Source: Fidelibacterota bacterium (GTDB lineage Bacteria; Marinisomatota; Marinisomatia; Marinisomatales; S15-B10). From it: a stretch of 64,000 nucleotides of DNA. A model generated the notes under the pieces. The model saw only the letters and a list, made by a program, of their open reading frames with translations, was not told the origin of the DNA and did not search any database. Position 1 is the first letter of the stretch; the number at the start of each line of letters is the position of its first letter. Below, one piece after another: positions 17,384 through 27,079 of this stretch. The position numbers were made by a program, and so were the translations under genes. The stretch is taken from contig PAYY01000035.1 in the NCBI GenBank assembly GCA_002715465.1, positions 1 through 64,000 of the forward strand. The letters are read 5' to 3'.

Positions 17384-18265
17384 CTATCCTTTAACTATTA
17401 AAATTGGACACTTTGCTTTTTGAAGTGTCTTAATAGGTTTGCTACCCATAAGAAACTTTGCGAAAGTTGAACGCGATGATGAACCCATCACAATTATGTG
17501 GTCTTCTCCAGCTATATCAATAAAAGTTGTAACTGGATCACCACTAATAAATTTTTGATCATAAGGCAATCTAAGAGAGTCTAAATGCAAAGCTGCAGAC
17601 TTTGCTGACTCTAAATAATCGAGGCCAAAATGTTTACTCCTAGAAACTGTTAACAAGGTTACTGACATTCCCATTTGTTTTGCAATAATGGCACCAAAAC
17701 GTACAGCTCTTTTTGTTGCTGAAGAATCATCCACGCAAATAATTAAACTGTATTTTTTATCTAAATTGACATTTTCCATGACAAATACCGAAGTTGGAAT
17801 ATATTGAATTAAATCATGGGCCATATTTCGTCCCTTACTACCACCAATAATTGAAATAGTATAATTCTCCTCATTACATTCTTTTCGGAGTTGATCTATG
17901 ATGTTTCCTTCACGTAATATAAAATCAACTTCTTTACCATATCTGCTTGGCAAAATCATGCGATACCGATCCCTACCTTCAACCATATTTATTGGGTTAA
18001 AGATATCTTTACTATTTTTGTCTAAATATCCATAGGATTGTAAAGAATTAAAGGCCCAATGAAGCACTTCAATTCCAGGGTGATAGATCTGCCATTTTGC
18101 AAAAGATTCTTGGGCAAAAGAAACTTTTCCAGCAAATAATTCCTTGGGTTTTGGTCCAACATAAACAATAGTTAACTTTGCTTTGAATGATTCTGCAATT
18201 TGGCTTCCTATTCTTAACGTAGGTTCTGAGTATTTTTCACTACTTACTGCTAAAAGAAAATTCAC
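17384..18265 (-). CDS. Two-domain universal stress protein
   Basis: 293 aa with two UspA-type alpha/beta domains in tandem (about 1-150 and 155-293). The second has the nucleotide-binding signature GSSSRSTFAKFLMGS preceded by DHIIVMG, so ATP binding is likely there. The first has GGSKGRNMAHDLI, a degenerate form. It forms a pair with the SDR gene and lies downstream of a DASS transporter. Usp proteins are cytoplasmic regulators of stress survival or of transporters; the partner is unknown. Confidence 0.9.
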   Translation of the reverse strand: MNFLLAVSSEKYSEPTLRIGSQIAESFKAKLTIVYVGPKPKELFAGKVSFAQESFAKWQIYHPGIEVLHWAFNSLQSYGYLDKNSKDIFNPINMVEGRDRYRMILPSRYGKEVDFILREGNIIDQLRKECNEENYTISIIGGSKGRNMAHDLIQYIPTSVFVMENVNLDKKYSLIICVDDSSATKRAVRFGAIIAKQMGMSVTLLTVSRSKHFGLDYLESAKSAALHLDSLRLPYDQKFISGDPVTTFIDIAGEDHIIVMGSSSRSTFAKFLMGSKPIKTLQKAKCPILIVKG

Positions 18266-18322
18266 AATTATATTACCTCTTCTTAGCTATGAATATTTCT
18301 TGGATTTTTTCTCAATGTAAAA

Positions 18323-19717
18323 TTAAGAGAACAATGGCCAAAATAGATGAATAAAAATTAACAAAACAATTATAGACATTATCGTCATTTTCCAACCACA
18401 TCGTAAATAATCAGAAGACCTAACTAATCCACTAGAATGTATTATCATACAAGTTGGAGAAGCAACCACTGTAAGGTATGCAAATGCAGATGCCATAGCT
18501 GTAGAAAGAGCAATAATTATAGCGTCTCCACCCATATTTAATACAATAGGCCCCAAAACCGAAACTGTAGCAGAACTGCTAAGAACGTTAGTTAATCCAA
18601 CAGTCACAAAAATTGATACGAATGAACGAATAAAATTGATATCATTGCTAAGAATTTTAAGACCATCAATTAATTCAGAAGCTACCCAAATAGCAGCTCC
18701 AGTATCTTTCATCTGAAATCCAAGTGAAATTGCTGAGCCAAATAGCATAATTACACCCCAATTTGTATTGCGATTTATTTCCTTCCAATCTACTAGTCCA
18801 AAAGAAAGATATAATACAACTCCAAAAAGCGAAATAATTCCAAGACCTAGACTTGGGCTAAGAAAAACCCATCCAAGAAATACTAATAAAAAAATACTTA
18901 TGGATGCAATCTGACGACCTGTAATTTTTCCAGATTTAGCAACTTGAACCTTAAGTTTTCTTACAGCTGAATCAAGAAATTTTTTTTCCGGCTTGAAGGT
19001 CCACCATAAAAGAATTATAGCAAATGGAATTTCTACAAGTAAAATTGGATATGTATACTTCATCCATTGTAAATATGAAAGATTCCCCATTTCAAATTGA
19101 GAGAGGTAGCCTAACATAATCACATTTCTACCTCCACCAGATGGAGTACCAATGGATCCCATAGCACTACCATAAGCTATAGAAAAAAGAATCAGTGAAG
19201 TTAATTTCACTATTTTTTTAGGATCATCGCTTGAATGCCTAACAAGAGTAAGTCCTACAGGCATCATCATTGCTGTAACAGTATGCTCTCCAATAAATGA
19301 TGAAAGAATTGCACAAAATGATACAAATCCAATAACAATCCTAATTGTATGATGCCCTGTAACATTAATAATAGCAAGAGCAAGTCTCGTATCTAATCCT
19401 TGTGAAACAATAGCTACAGCCATCATTAGTGATCCCATAATAAAAAAAACTGCATCACTCATAAAAGATGCTGCCACTTCATTTGGAGTAGCTATTCCAA
19501 AAAATACTTGAAAAGCTAGTATTAACATAGCTACAGCAGGAAGAGGAATCGGCTCAAAAATAATGAGTAAGATGGTTATCAATAAGATGACAACAGTTCG
19601 ATATCCATTAAGAGTCAAACCTTGAGGAGTTGGAAGAAAGTATAGAACTATCCCCAAAACCAAGGCTATAAGAAGCCATTTTTTCTGGGTTATCCAAAAA
19701 ATAATATTTATTAACAT
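18323..19717 (-). CDS. DASS/SLC13 family anion:sodium symporter
   Basis: 464 aa with about 11-12 membrane segments, typical of the divalent anion:Na+ symporter (CitT/SdcS) family. Family hallmarks are the two inverted-repeat substrate clefts: GEHTVTAMMMPVG and TPSGGGRN in the first half, SSSATVSVLGP and ASPTCMIIHSS in the second. Substrates in the family are sulfate and C4/C6 carboxylates; the sequence alone does not tell which. It lies about 58 nt upstream of the universal stress protein gene on the same strand. Confidence 0.9.
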   Translation of the reverse strand: MLINIIFWITQKKWLLIALVLGIVLYFLPTPQGLTLNGYRTVVILLITILLIIFEPIPLPAVAMLILAFQVFFGIATPNEVAASFMSDAVFFIMGSLMMAVAIVSQGLDTRLALAIINVTGHHTIRIVIGFVSFCAILSSFIGEHTVTAMMMPVGLTLVRHSSDDPKKIVKLTSLILFSIAYGSAMGSIGTPSGGGRNVIMLGYLSQFEMGNLSYLQWMKYTYPILLVEIPFAIILLWWTFKPEKKFLDSAVRKLKVQVAKSGKITGRQIASISIFLLVFLGWVFLSPSLGLGIISLFGVVLYLSFGLVDWKEINRNTNWGVIMLFGSAISLGFQMKDTGAAIWVASELIDGLKILSNDINFIRSFVSIFVTVGLTNVLSSSATVSVLGPIVLNMGGDAIIIALSTAMASAFAYLTVVASPTCMIIHSSGLVRSSDYLRCGWKMTIMSIIVLLIFIHLFWPLFS

Positions 19718-19824
19718 GGCTTATTTGGAAATTGAACAATTCTTCTCATTAACGAAGTTTTTCTTTTACAATCCATTACCTAAGGTTTCTATAAAGAACT
19801 TAGCATTCGATTATTACATAACAA

Positions 19825-20760
19825 TTAAGGGTTTTTCCAATTATTCTTTAGGTTAGAAATTGATAGTTCAATATCCTTCACAAGCTTCCTTAATTTAAAG
19901 ATTTGAATCTTCGAAATATCTGGAAAACCCGCTGGGATTTTAAACAGTGGAGAAGGAGAGAAAACCCGACCATCTACTACAGCAATTTGCCACGGATAAA
20001 AAGGTGTTGCTTTAGGATCATGAATATCTAAAATATCAGCAATTTCTTTTTCTTGAGAAATTCGAACTCCAAATAACGTAGCATTTTTTTTAATTACATC
20101 ATATTGAAAAAGTTTAGTTAAATCCTCAGAAATTGAAAGTCCATAATTAACGGATCTTACAGCATCCGCATGATTATCAAAACTTCCAATCTCAATCATT
20201 TGATCTATTGTTGGAAAACGTTTCATATATTGATATTTCTGTAGTTTATCAATTGATAGTGGATTAACAGCTCCAAAAGATCGCATAAACCTACCTCTCA
20301 TTTTGGGAAGCAGTTTTGGCAATTCTAATTTGAACTCGGTTGTCGCTTTTTGTACCTTATCATAATCATCTCCTAAAAATAAATTTCCCCAATAATCAAT
20401 ATTTTGGATTGATAGATACACCTTTTCATTATTTAGATCTAAAGCTAGGTGCAAAACACCCAAAAAGAGGCCATTTTCCCCACCATTTCTTGATACCTTT
20501 TTTAATTGCTTAGTTGTGATAAAAAATATAAAACGACTTGGATCATCAACAGGTCGATACTTTCCAATTATTTCAACATGATTCATGAAAAATTTTTGAA
20601 TAATTAATTCTTCAGTGCCCTCAAAATCCTTTCCAGTTTCACCAAGAAGAATATAAGGTTGAATTTTTTTCTCAATAGAAAAAGCAATAAATGGAGTCAC
20701 TAGATTCAAAAAAAGAACCAAAAATAAAAATCTAAATATTCTTTGTGTAATTTTATTCAT
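19825..20760 (-). CDS. Secreted protein of unknown function
   Basis: 311 aa with an N-terminal signal peptide or anchor (about residues 8-29, ending FIAFS). The rest is a soluble alpha/beta mix with no cysteines in the mature part and a charged helical C-terminus (KLVKDIELSISNLKNN). I recognise no family and see no repeats or catalytic motif. It stands alone between a DASS transporter and a divergent mobA gene. Confidence 0.7.
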   Translation of the reverse strand: MNKITQRIFRFLFLVLFLNLVTPFIAFSIEKKIQPYILLGETGKDFEGTEELIIQKFFMNHVEIIGKYRPVDDPSRFIFFITTKQLKKVSRNGGENGLFLGVLHLALDLNNEKVYLSIQNIDYWGNLFLGDDYDKVQKATTEFKLELPKLLPKMRGRFMRSFGAVNPLSIDKLQKYQYMKRFPTIDQMIEIGSFDNHADAVRSVNYGLSISEDLTKLFQYDVIKKNATLFGVRISQEKEIADILDIHDPKATPFYPWQIAVVDGRVFSPSPLFKIPAGFPDISKIQIFKLRKLVKDIELSISNLKNNWKNP

Positions 20761-20825
20761 AAAAATAATTGAAATTTATTATTACTTGAACTACCTATTA
20801 TATAAATAAAATTAATAATATTTAA

Positions 20826-20855
20826 TCCTTGAAAAAAAATCAATATATTCAAGGA
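20826..20855. repeat. Inverted repeat in divergent intergenic region
   Basis: The 8-bp arms TCCTTGAA (20826-20833) and TTCAAGGA (20848-20855) are separated by 14 nt. They lie in the 205-nt spacer between the divergent secreted-protein and mobA genes. It cannot terminate either gene because both read away from it; it could be an operator or chance in A+T-rich DNA. Confidence 0.35.
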
Positions 20856-20965
20856 ATCTAATCAAATAATAGATAGAAATGATACACGAGTATAAATCAA
20901 TCTCTCAGATAACACATTAAATTGACGAAACTTTAACCTAAAGGATACATTTTTTCTTTAGTCTA

Positions 20966-21568
20966 ATGAAAAAAACTAATTCTATCCCTGCTAAAGCTGG
21001 GATTCTTATCGGAGGGGAAAGTCAACGTTTTGGTTCACCAAAATGGAATGTGAAAATAGGTGATATCTCAGTGCTTGATAGACTTTGGTACGCTTGCTCT
21101 AATTTTGAAAAAAGAATAGTTATAGGTAAATCAAAACCTAATCTAATGAAAAAACCTTTTTTATCTGATGAAACAGATTCTCAAGGTCCTATTTTTGGTC
21201 TATATAGATTGCTTTATAATTCAGAATATAAATGGAACCTTTTATTGTCATGCGATCTACCTCGTTTGAGAAAAAACTTGTTAGAAAGAATTTGGATTGA
21301 AAGGGATGATAAGGTTGACATTATTTTACCTACTGTAAATGGAATCAATCAAGTAACATGCGCTTTATATAAAAAAACTCTTGTAAATAAGATAAATGAA
21401 AGGATTAACAATCAATCTCTAAGCTTACAAGAACTAGTAAAAAATAGTCGCGCGAAAAAAGTAAATTTAGAATCTTGGCATGAACAATTAACTAATATGA
21501 ACACTAAAAATGATTGGGAAAAAATTCAATCCATAGAGGAAAAAGAATCTTTAAATAAACTTTCATAA
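20966..21568 (+). CDS. mobA: Molybdenum cofactor guanylyltransferase
   Basis: 200 aa. The N-terminal nucleotidyltransferase signature GILIGGESQRFGSPK (GG-x-S-x-R-x-G-x-x-K) is at about 12-26, and the metal-binding SCDLPRL lies near 96. Length and order fit MobA, which transfers GMP from GTP to molybdopterin to give the guanine dinucleotide cofactor of DMSO-reductase-family enzymes such as formate dehydrogenase and nitrate reductase. No other moa/moe gene is near. A related nucleotidyltransferase role (MocA type) is the main alternative. Confidence 0.85.
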   Translation: MKKTNSIPAKAGILIGGESQRFGSPKWNVKIGDISVLDRLWYACSNFEKRIVIGKSKPNLMKKPFLSDETDSQGPIFGLYRLLYNSEYKWNLLLSCDLPRLRKNLLERIWIERDDKVDIILPTVNGINQVTCALYKKTLVNKINERINNQSLSLQELVKNSRAKKVNLESWHEQLTNMNTKNDWEKIQSIEEKESLNKLS

Positions 21569-21586
21569 GAAAGATAATTTTTAAGC

Positions 21587-21610
21587 ATTTACCTTTTTAA
21601 GGTAGTAAAT
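21587..21610. terminator. Candidate bidirectional terminator
   Basis: A hairpin with arms ATTTACC (21587-21593) and GGTAgTAAAT (21601-21610, one bulged base) and a T-rich loop lies between the convergent mobA and rpiB genes. The stem is weak and no long T-run follows. Confidence 0.3.
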
Positions 21611-21617
21611 AGATAAT

Positions 21618-22055
21618 TTAAATGTCAAGTTTATCAATTCGTCTTTGATGCCTTCCGCCTGAAAAAGGTTCAGTTATCCACTTATCCAAAACAAAAAGTA
21701 TTTGATCTTTAGAAACAAACCTAGACCCAATTGAGAGAATATTCGAATTATTATGTTGTCGAGACAAAAGAGGTATATCTGCTTCTGATCCATAATATAC
21801 GGCTGCTCTAATACCCTTTAATCGATTTGCAGCCATTGCTTCTCCTTGGCCAGAACCACCTAAAATTATACCTTTGCTGTTTTTGTCAGATGCCACAGCT
21901 TTAGCACATGGGAAAATAAAATCTGGATAATCGTCATCAGCTTCATATTGAAATGCACCATGATCAATGACTTCATAACCTTTTTTTAAAAGATAATTTT
22001 TTATATCGTTTTTTAAATCATAACCGGCATGATCTGTGGCAATATGAATAATCAT
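21618..22055 (-). CDS. rpiB: Ribose-5-phosphate isomerase B
   Basis: 145 aa, usual length. DHAGYDLK at the N-terminus, GGSGQGEAMAANR (phosphate/substrate loop, about 65-77) and HNNSNILSIGSRF (about 99-111) are RpiB hallmarks. The catalytic-loop Cys seen in E. coli RpiB (GTGIG context) is replaced by Ser in GGSGQG, as in the actinobacterial-type enzymes that use Glu instead. It interconverts ribose 5-phosphate and ribulose 5-phosphate. It sits just downstream of rpe on the same strand, joining two steps of the non-oxidative pentose phosphate pathway. Confidence 0.95.
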   Translation of the reverse strand: MIIHIATDHAGYDLKNDIKNYLLKKGYEVIDHGAFQYEADDDYPDFIFPCAKAVASDKNSKGIILGGSGQGEAMAANRLKGIRAAVYYGSEADIPLLSRQHNNSNILSIGSRFVSKDQILFVLDKWITEPFSGGRHQRRIDKLDI

Positions 22056-22126
22056 TTATAAATATAATTAATAGAAAACTAGAAGGTAACCTTAAAAATC
22101 AAATCTTTGCACTTGAAAAACATTTT

Positions 22127-22780
22127 TTATCCATAAGATAAAAATTTCCTCATTGTTTCAACTGGATTTGATGTCCCGAAAATACCAGTACCAGAAACAA
22201 GTATATTAGCACCTGCTGCTAAGACTTCTTTAGCATTATCTAGTTTCACATCTCCATCTACTGAAATTTCAGGCCTATTGTTATCCAGTCCTTGAACAAG
22301 CTTCTTTACTTCTGATATCCTTGACATCATATGAGGCAAAAAGGTTTGTCCTCCAAAACCAGGTTCAACCGACATCACTAGAATTAAATCTACATACTCA
22401 AGATAATCTTCAATTCTCTCTAGAGGAGTATCCGGACGAAGTGTAATGCCAGGACTTAACCCTTCATCTTTTATTTGATTTATAACAGAATCAGCATTCT
22501 TACATGTTTCAATATGTACAGTGATTATATCAGCACCTGACTTAGCAAAACTATTGATATATCTCTCTGGATTCTCTATCATTAGATGAACATCTAATTT
22601 TTTCTTAGTGATACTTCGAATTCCTTTAACAACCATTGGTCCCATTGAAATATTTGGAACAAAGTGTCCATCCATGACATCAATATGTAACATGGATGCT
22701 CCACCTTCTTTGCATTGTTTTACTATCTTTGAAAGGTTTGAAAAATCAGCCGCTAAAATTGAAGGTGAAAGTTTTACCAT
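22127..22780 (-). CDS. rpe: Ribulose-phosphate 3-epimerase
   Basis: 217 aa TIM barrel. Signatures include SILAADFSNL at the first strand, HIDVMDGHFVPN (metal and catalytic Asp, about 33-44), VHLMIENPE, MSVEPGFGGQ (phosphate loop, about 135-144) and the second catalytic Asp in EISVDGDV. It epimerises ribulose 5-phosphate to xylulose 5-phosphate in the cytoplasm. It is followed on the same strand by rpiB. Confidence 0.97.
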   Translation of the reverse strand: MVKLSPSILAADFSNLSKIVKQCKEGGASMLHIDVMDGHFVPNISMGPMVVKGIRSITKKKLDVHLMIENPERYINSFAKSGADIITVHIETCKNADSVINQIKDEGLSPGITLRPDTPLERIEDYLEYVDLILVMSVEPGFGGQTFLPHMMSRISEVKKLVQGLDNNRPEISVDGDVKLDNAKEVLAAGANILVSGTGIFGTSNPVETMRKFLSYG

Positions 22781-22814
22781 TTAGATTAGAATTATATCAA
22801 ATTTAATAAAATAT

Positions 22815-24602
22815 TTAGAATGGCCAAAAGATAGGAATAAAGAAAGTACCTAAAATCCAAAAAATGATATTTAAAGGGGCTCCAGCTTTCATAAAATCAC
22901 TAAAACGATAGCGACCAGGACCATATACCATAAGATTAGTCTGATATCCCATTGGTGTCATGAATGATGTAGATGCACCAAAGCATACAGCAAATAAAAA
23001 ACTTCTTGGCTCTACATCTAAAGTTTGTGATACTGCAAGTGCTACTGGCACTAAAACAATTGCGGCTGTACTGTTAGACATTAGAGCGGTTAAAATAATA
23101 GCAAAAAGAAAGAAAAGTGAAAGTACCACATGTGGAGCTGTCTCAGAAGAAAAATAGTTGCCAACTTGAACAATAATTGATGCCAAATAAGATGCTGTTC
23201 CAGAACGTTCCATGGCTATGCCAACAGGTACAAAAGCAGCAATAAGAATAACTACAGACCAATTTATAGATCGATAAGCCTCTTGTATAGTAATACTATT
23301 CACAATCAGTAACAAAACAACGGCCAATAATGCAGCTTGGAGAATATCTATCCACCCAAAAGCTGCTGTAATCATCATTATAGGAATTACTGCAACTGAA
23401 AGCCACCACAATCGTACCTTATGTAATTGAACTTTATGTTCTTGGAGAATAGCAAGATCTGGATTGTTCAACATATTTCCTATATGATCTTTAGGTAGAA
23501 AAATTAATAAAGTGTCACCGAAATGCAATCTTATCCTAGCTATCTTTTCTCTTAATGTTCTTCCTTCTCGTCTAACAGCTAAAACAAAAGCACTAAATGA
23601 TTTTCTGAAATTTAGTTCTTTTAATGTCATACCTATAAGTTGAGAATTCTGCGTAACGAGACCTTCGACCACTGTATTCTCTTCTCCGGTAAGTTCTGAT
23701 TGATTCATTTTCATATCTGTAAGGAGAAGAAGTTTTTCTTCATCCCTAAAAGTCATAAAATTGTCTAATGTACCTCTTACTAGCAAAACATCATCTTTTT
23801 GAAGAATAAAGTTTCTTAGATTTTGTTCAAAACGTACATTTTCACGAATTATTACAAGTACTGTTACATCATATTTTAAACTTATTTGTCTATGTAAAAG
23901 AGTTGAACCAACCAATGGAGATTTAGCATCAATTTTAAGTTCTGTAAGATAGGGAGACATGTGATAGCTTCGTGTTAGTGATGAAATACCAACACGAGAA
24001 GGTAATAATTTGGGTGTAATGATCAAATTGTAAATAGTACCTATGAAAAAGAATACAACTCCCATTTTAAAGAATTCAAACATAGTAAATGGAATAATTC
24101 CATATTCTTCAGCCATTGAACTAACTAATAAGTTCGTAGAAGTACCGATTAGCGTCATTGTTCCACCATATATTCCTGCATAAGATAGTGGAATTAAAAT
24201 TTTTGATGGTGATATTTGAAAACGACGACTAAGATTAAGTGCTAGAGGAATAAAAATTGCAACAGCAGCTGTATTATTAATAAAAGCAGATACAAAGCTA
24301 GTTGTTATTAGAAACAGTGAAATGCTAACCCATTTATTTCCTCCTAAAATACTCAGTTGTTCGGCCATCACTTCTACAAATCCGGTTTTTACTAATGAAG
24401 AACTTAGAATGAACATCAAAGCTACAGTTAAAACAGCCTTATTACTGAAACCAGATATTGCTTCATCAAGTGTTAAAAATCCAGCAAAGAGAAGAATAAC
24501 TAGAAGAGCTAATGCTGTAACATCTAATGGGAATACTTCTTTTACAAAAAGAACCAATGCTAACACAATTATAAAAAGAAAAATTATTGGATCAGAAATC
24601 AT
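22815..24602 (-). CDS. SLC13-family transporter with two RCK_C domains
   Basis: 595 aa. Two membrane halves (about 1-200 and 395-595) flank a cytoplasmic insert with two TrkA-C/RCK_C domains (about 215-285 and 305-375; KSPLVGSTL and NSQLIGMTL are the domain starts). Substrate-loop motifs are NNTAAVAIFIP and GTSTNLLVSS in the first half, and SNSTAAIVLVPVA and TPMGYQTNLMVYGPG in the second. This architecture matches the SLC13/'CitM-like' permeases with ligand-gated RCK_C domains found next to sulfur or phosphate genes; the substrate is not determined. It lies about 34 nt upstream of rpe. Confidence 0.9.
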   Translation of the reverse strand: MISDPIIFLFIIVLALVLFVKEVFPLDVTALALLVILLFAGFLTLDEAISGFSNKAVLTVALMFILSSSLVKTGFVEVMAEQLSILGGNKWVSISLFLITTSFVSAFINNTAAVAIFIPLALNLSRRFQISPSKILIPLSYAGIYGGTMTLIGTSTNLLVSSMAEEYGIIPFTMFEFFKMGVVFFFIGTIYNLIITPKLLPSRVGISSLTRSYHMSPYLTELKIDAKSPLVGSTLLHRQISLKYDVTVLVIIRENVRFEQNLRNFILQKDDVLLVRGTLDNFMTFRDEEKLLLLTDMKMNQSELTGEENTVVEGLVTQNSQLIGMTLKELNFRKSFSAFVLAVRREGRTLREKIARIRLHFGDTLLIFLPKDHIGNMLNNPDLAILQEHKVQLHKVRLWWLSVAVIPIMMITAAFGWIDILQAALLAVVLLLIVNSITIQEAYRSINWSVVILIAAFVPVGIAMERSGTASYLASIIVQVGNYFSSETAPHVVLSLFFLFAIILTALMSNSTAAIVLVPVALAVSQTLDVEPRSFLFAVCFGASTSFMTPMGYQTNLMVYGPGRYRFSDFMKAGAPLNIIFWILGTFFIPIFWPF

Positions 24603-24659
24603 AAATTGATTTTTATCATATAAATAAAGGAACAGTAATAATTAATAATTATTTGGAAG

Positions 24660-24923
24660 TTATTTCTTAATAGAAGTTTCAATTACATCGAGCATCCTAT
24701 TAATGATATACTCACTACGAATTTTGTTAAGAATTGAAATTACGAAAACAGGATATTCCTCATCTGGAAGTACTTTTTCAAATTCATCAAAAATGTCAGT
24801 ATTATCTAAAAAATTGTCAATATCTTCACCCTTGTCAAGATTTAAATCAATAAAGTCCTGAATTTCAAAAAGATAATTCTTAAGGCTATTTCTATCCATG
24901 GAGGTAAGTTTTTTTGTTTTCAA
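24660..24923 (-). CDS. Small acidic protein coupled to HD-GYP gene
   Basis: 87 aa, acidic and predicted all-helical, with no signal peptide or membrane segment. The ATG overlaps the last codon of the GAF/HD-GYP gene by 4 nt, so the two are translationally coupled. I do not recognise it. The genetic coupling suggests a partner or modulator of the HD-GYP protein. Confidence 0.65.
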   Translation of the reverse strand: MKTKKLTSMDRNSLKNYLFEIQDFIDLNLDKGEDIDNFLDNTDIFDEFEKVLPDEEYPVFVISILNKIRSEYIINRMLDVIETSIKK

Positions 24924-26599
24924 CCCAAAATTGACTCCTGATCTACATCATCTATTTGAGTCTGATTTACATGTTCCTCAGCATATTTATTATATACACC
25001 TTCTTTAACAAAAATTTCAAAAAGGTCGGGATCTATATGATAGTCATCTCTCATAAAACCCATTATTCGCATCGCTAATGATAGTTTTTTTCCGTCTTTA
25101 TAAGGTCTATCCGCTGCTGTCAATGCTTCATATACATCAGCAATAGCCATAATTTTTGCTTGAGGTGACATTTCATCATGAGTTAAACCTTGAGGATAGC
25201 CTGTGCCATCTAACTTTTCATGATGACCACCAGCAAATTCTGGTACATTCTTTAAATGTTTGGGATAGGGTAATTGATTTAACATATCAATTGTAATTAC
25301 AATATGATCATTAATAATCTGCCTCTCTTCCGGCAAAAGAGTGCCTTTAGGAATATTTAAGTTTCGAACCTCTTCCTTAGAAAGAAATGGTAGTTTTTTA
25401 CCATTTTGACGGTAAGGATATTTGCTAATTTTTACCACCTGTTCTTGTAATTCTTTAGCCATATACTCGCCTCCAATATTACAGGCCTGTATGAACATTT
25501 GATCTTTCTTTATCTTGCGAAGCTTAGATTTATATTCATTTTTTAATTTTTTTTCATCCTTATTAGATGGTTTTACATCCAACATTTTTTGGAGATAATC
25601 AATCTTTGCATCACGTTTAAGTACTTCAAATCTTGTGTTTATAGTGTCTATACGATCAAAAATTGTTTCAAGTTTTGTACCTTTATCCACAACATGAGTT
25701 GGTGTCGCTACTTTCCCACAATCATGCAGCCAACCAGCAATATAAAGTTCATATCTTTCTTCATCAGTCATAGAAAAATTTTGATAGGGACCATAATTAA
25801 CATTTTCTACGGCATCAGCTAGCATCATTGTTAGCACTGGAACTCTTGTACAATGGCCTCCAGTATAGGGCGATTTTTTATCAATTGCAGTAGCTATAAG
25901 TTTTATAAAAGCCTCAAACAACTCTTTTAATTGTTCAATAAGTTGTTTATTTGTTATAGCAACAGCAGCTTGTGAACAAAGAGATTCAACTAATTTCTGA
26001 GCTTCTTCAGAAAAAGGTATAACCTCTCCAGTTTCTGGATTTTGCGCATTAAGTAATTGTATTACTCCAATAATTTCATCGAGATGATTGGTGAGAGGAA
26101 CAGTAAGAAAAGATTTTGAATGATAACCAGTTTTTTCATCAAACATTTTGGTACCTGAAAAATCAAACCCGTCAGCTTTATAAGCATCAGGTATATTAAT
26201 GGCCTCGCCAGTTAGTCCCGCATGAGCAGCAATCATAGCATGGTTAGGCTTACCTTCTTCTGTATATAGCTTTACTGGATAAAATGGGATCTCTTCCCCA
26301 CTAGTACCACCCATATGAAATTTTAGGGAATCTGTTCGAACAATTTCAAATTTTAACCGGTTATCATCAGTCATCATATACAAAGTTCTTCCATCACAAT
26401 TTGTAATTCTTCTAGTTTCTTCTAAAATCATTTCCAAAAGAACTGGCATATCTTTTTCTTTTGAAAGAGCTAATCCAATATCTCTTAGATGTTCTATTTG
26501 TTCTTCTAAGAGTGAAATATATTCTTTAATATTTTCAGAAGAATCCTTCAAAATTACTTCTGGATCAATTGATGCTAAAGAAGGTTTGTGTTTTTTCAT
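24920..26599 (-). CDS. GAF and HD-GYP domain protein (putative c-di-GMP phosphodiesterase)
   Basis: 559 aa, cytoplasmic. A short coiled coil (about 20-50) precedes a GAF sensor domain (about 45-220), followed by an HD-GYP phosphohydrolase domain. Metal ligands are visible: His292-Asp293 (GWLHDCGK), and HHEKLDGTGYP at 459-469 with the GYP signature. An insert of about 120 charged residues (305-425) lies between the HD and HHE motifs. HD-GYP enzymes linearise cyclic di-GMP to pGpG or GMP. A small acidic protein overlaps its 3' end by 4 nt. Confidence 0.93.
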   Translation of the reverse strand: MKKHKPSLASIDPEVILKDSSENIKEYISLLEEQIEHLRDIGLALSKEKDMPVLLEMILEETRRITNCDGRTLYMMTDDNRLKFEIVRTDSLKFHMGGTSGEEIPFYPVKLYTEEGKPNHAMIAAHAGLTGEAINIPDAYKADGFDFSGTKMFDEKTGYHSKSFLTVPLTNHLDEIIGVIQLLNAQNPETGEVIPFSEEAQKLVESLCSQAAVAITNKQLIEQLKELFEAFIKLIATAIDKKSPYTGGHCTRVPVLTMMLADAVENVNYGPYQNFSMTDEERYELYIAGWLHDCGKVATPTHVVDKGTKLETIFDRIDTINTRFEVLKRDAKIDYLQKMLDVKPSNKDEKKLKNEYKSKLRKIKKDQMFIQACNIGGEYMAKELQEQVVKISKYPYRQNGKKLPFLSKEEVRNLNIPKGTLLPEERQIINDHIVITIDMLNQLPYPKHLKNVPEFAGGHHEKLDGTGYPQGLTHDEMSPQAKIMAIADVYEALTAADRPYKDGKKLSLAMRIMGFMRDDYHIDPDLFEIFVKEGVYNKYAEEHVNQTQIDDVDQESILG

Positions 26600-26653
26600 A
26601 TTTGCCTGACCCGAATCTTAGTTTTATTCTATTAACTTAATCAATAAAGGTTT

Positions 26654-26669
26654 CTTTTATTAATAAAAG
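26654..26669. repeat. 16-bp perfect palindrome upstream of HD-GYP gene
   Basis: CTTTTATTAATAAAAG is perfectly self-complementary and lies about 55 nt upstream of the HD-GYP start codon. A dimeric regulator could use it. It is almost entirely A/T, so chance is a real alternative. The remaining spacer (26600-26777) shows no gene. Confidence 0.3.
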
Positions 26670-26777
26670 CAAAATTAAAATAATGAATAATTTGTTTTTT
26701 TCAGACAGATAAAAAATCTAAGAAAAAGATAATACAAACGCCTAAAACGTACGAGTTTTTACCTTTTTAAAAAAAGA

Positions 26778-26969
26778 TTATACCGCTTTTAGTACTTTTC
26801 CAGATCTAATACAAGAAGTACAAACGCGAACTCTTTTAACAGAACCATTAATTTGGGCTTTAACACGTTGCAGATTTGGAAGCCACCTACGACGATTTTT
26901 ATTATTGGCATGACTAACACTGTTTCCCGTTTTAGGTCCTTTACCGCATATTTTACATACTTTTGACAT
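26778..26969 (-). CDS. rpmB: 50S ribosomal protein L28
   Basis: 63 aa, full length for bacterial L28. The zinc-binding form is seen: CKIC near the N-terminus and CTSC near the C-terminus. Typical sequence is [16 protein letters not shown] and RRRWLPNLQ. It is a structural protein of the large subunit. It is a single gene read towards the HD-GYP gene's 5' side, with a 291-nt divergent spacer on the other side. Confidence 0.97.
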   Translation of the reverse strand: MSKVCKICGKGPKTGNSVSHANNKNRRRWLPNLQRVKAQINGSVKRVRVCTSCIRSGKVLKAV

Positions 26970-27079
26970 ATTTTATTATTCCAAGATCAGGTGAAAGTTA
27001 ACAAGAGAAGTATTACGGACAAAGAAACGTCTAAATTGGAATAAATATCATTTTTTAAAATTTGTTATTATAATAATTG

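Noticed and set aside
24322..24609. Plus-strand frame opposite the SLC13/RCK transporter
   Set aside because: Antisense shadow of a transmembrane gene with no ribosome binding site or recognisable protein.
26690..26780. Terminator downstream of rpmB
   Set aside because: Only a 5-bp A+T-rich stem (AAAAC/GTTTT) can be drawn, too weak to report.
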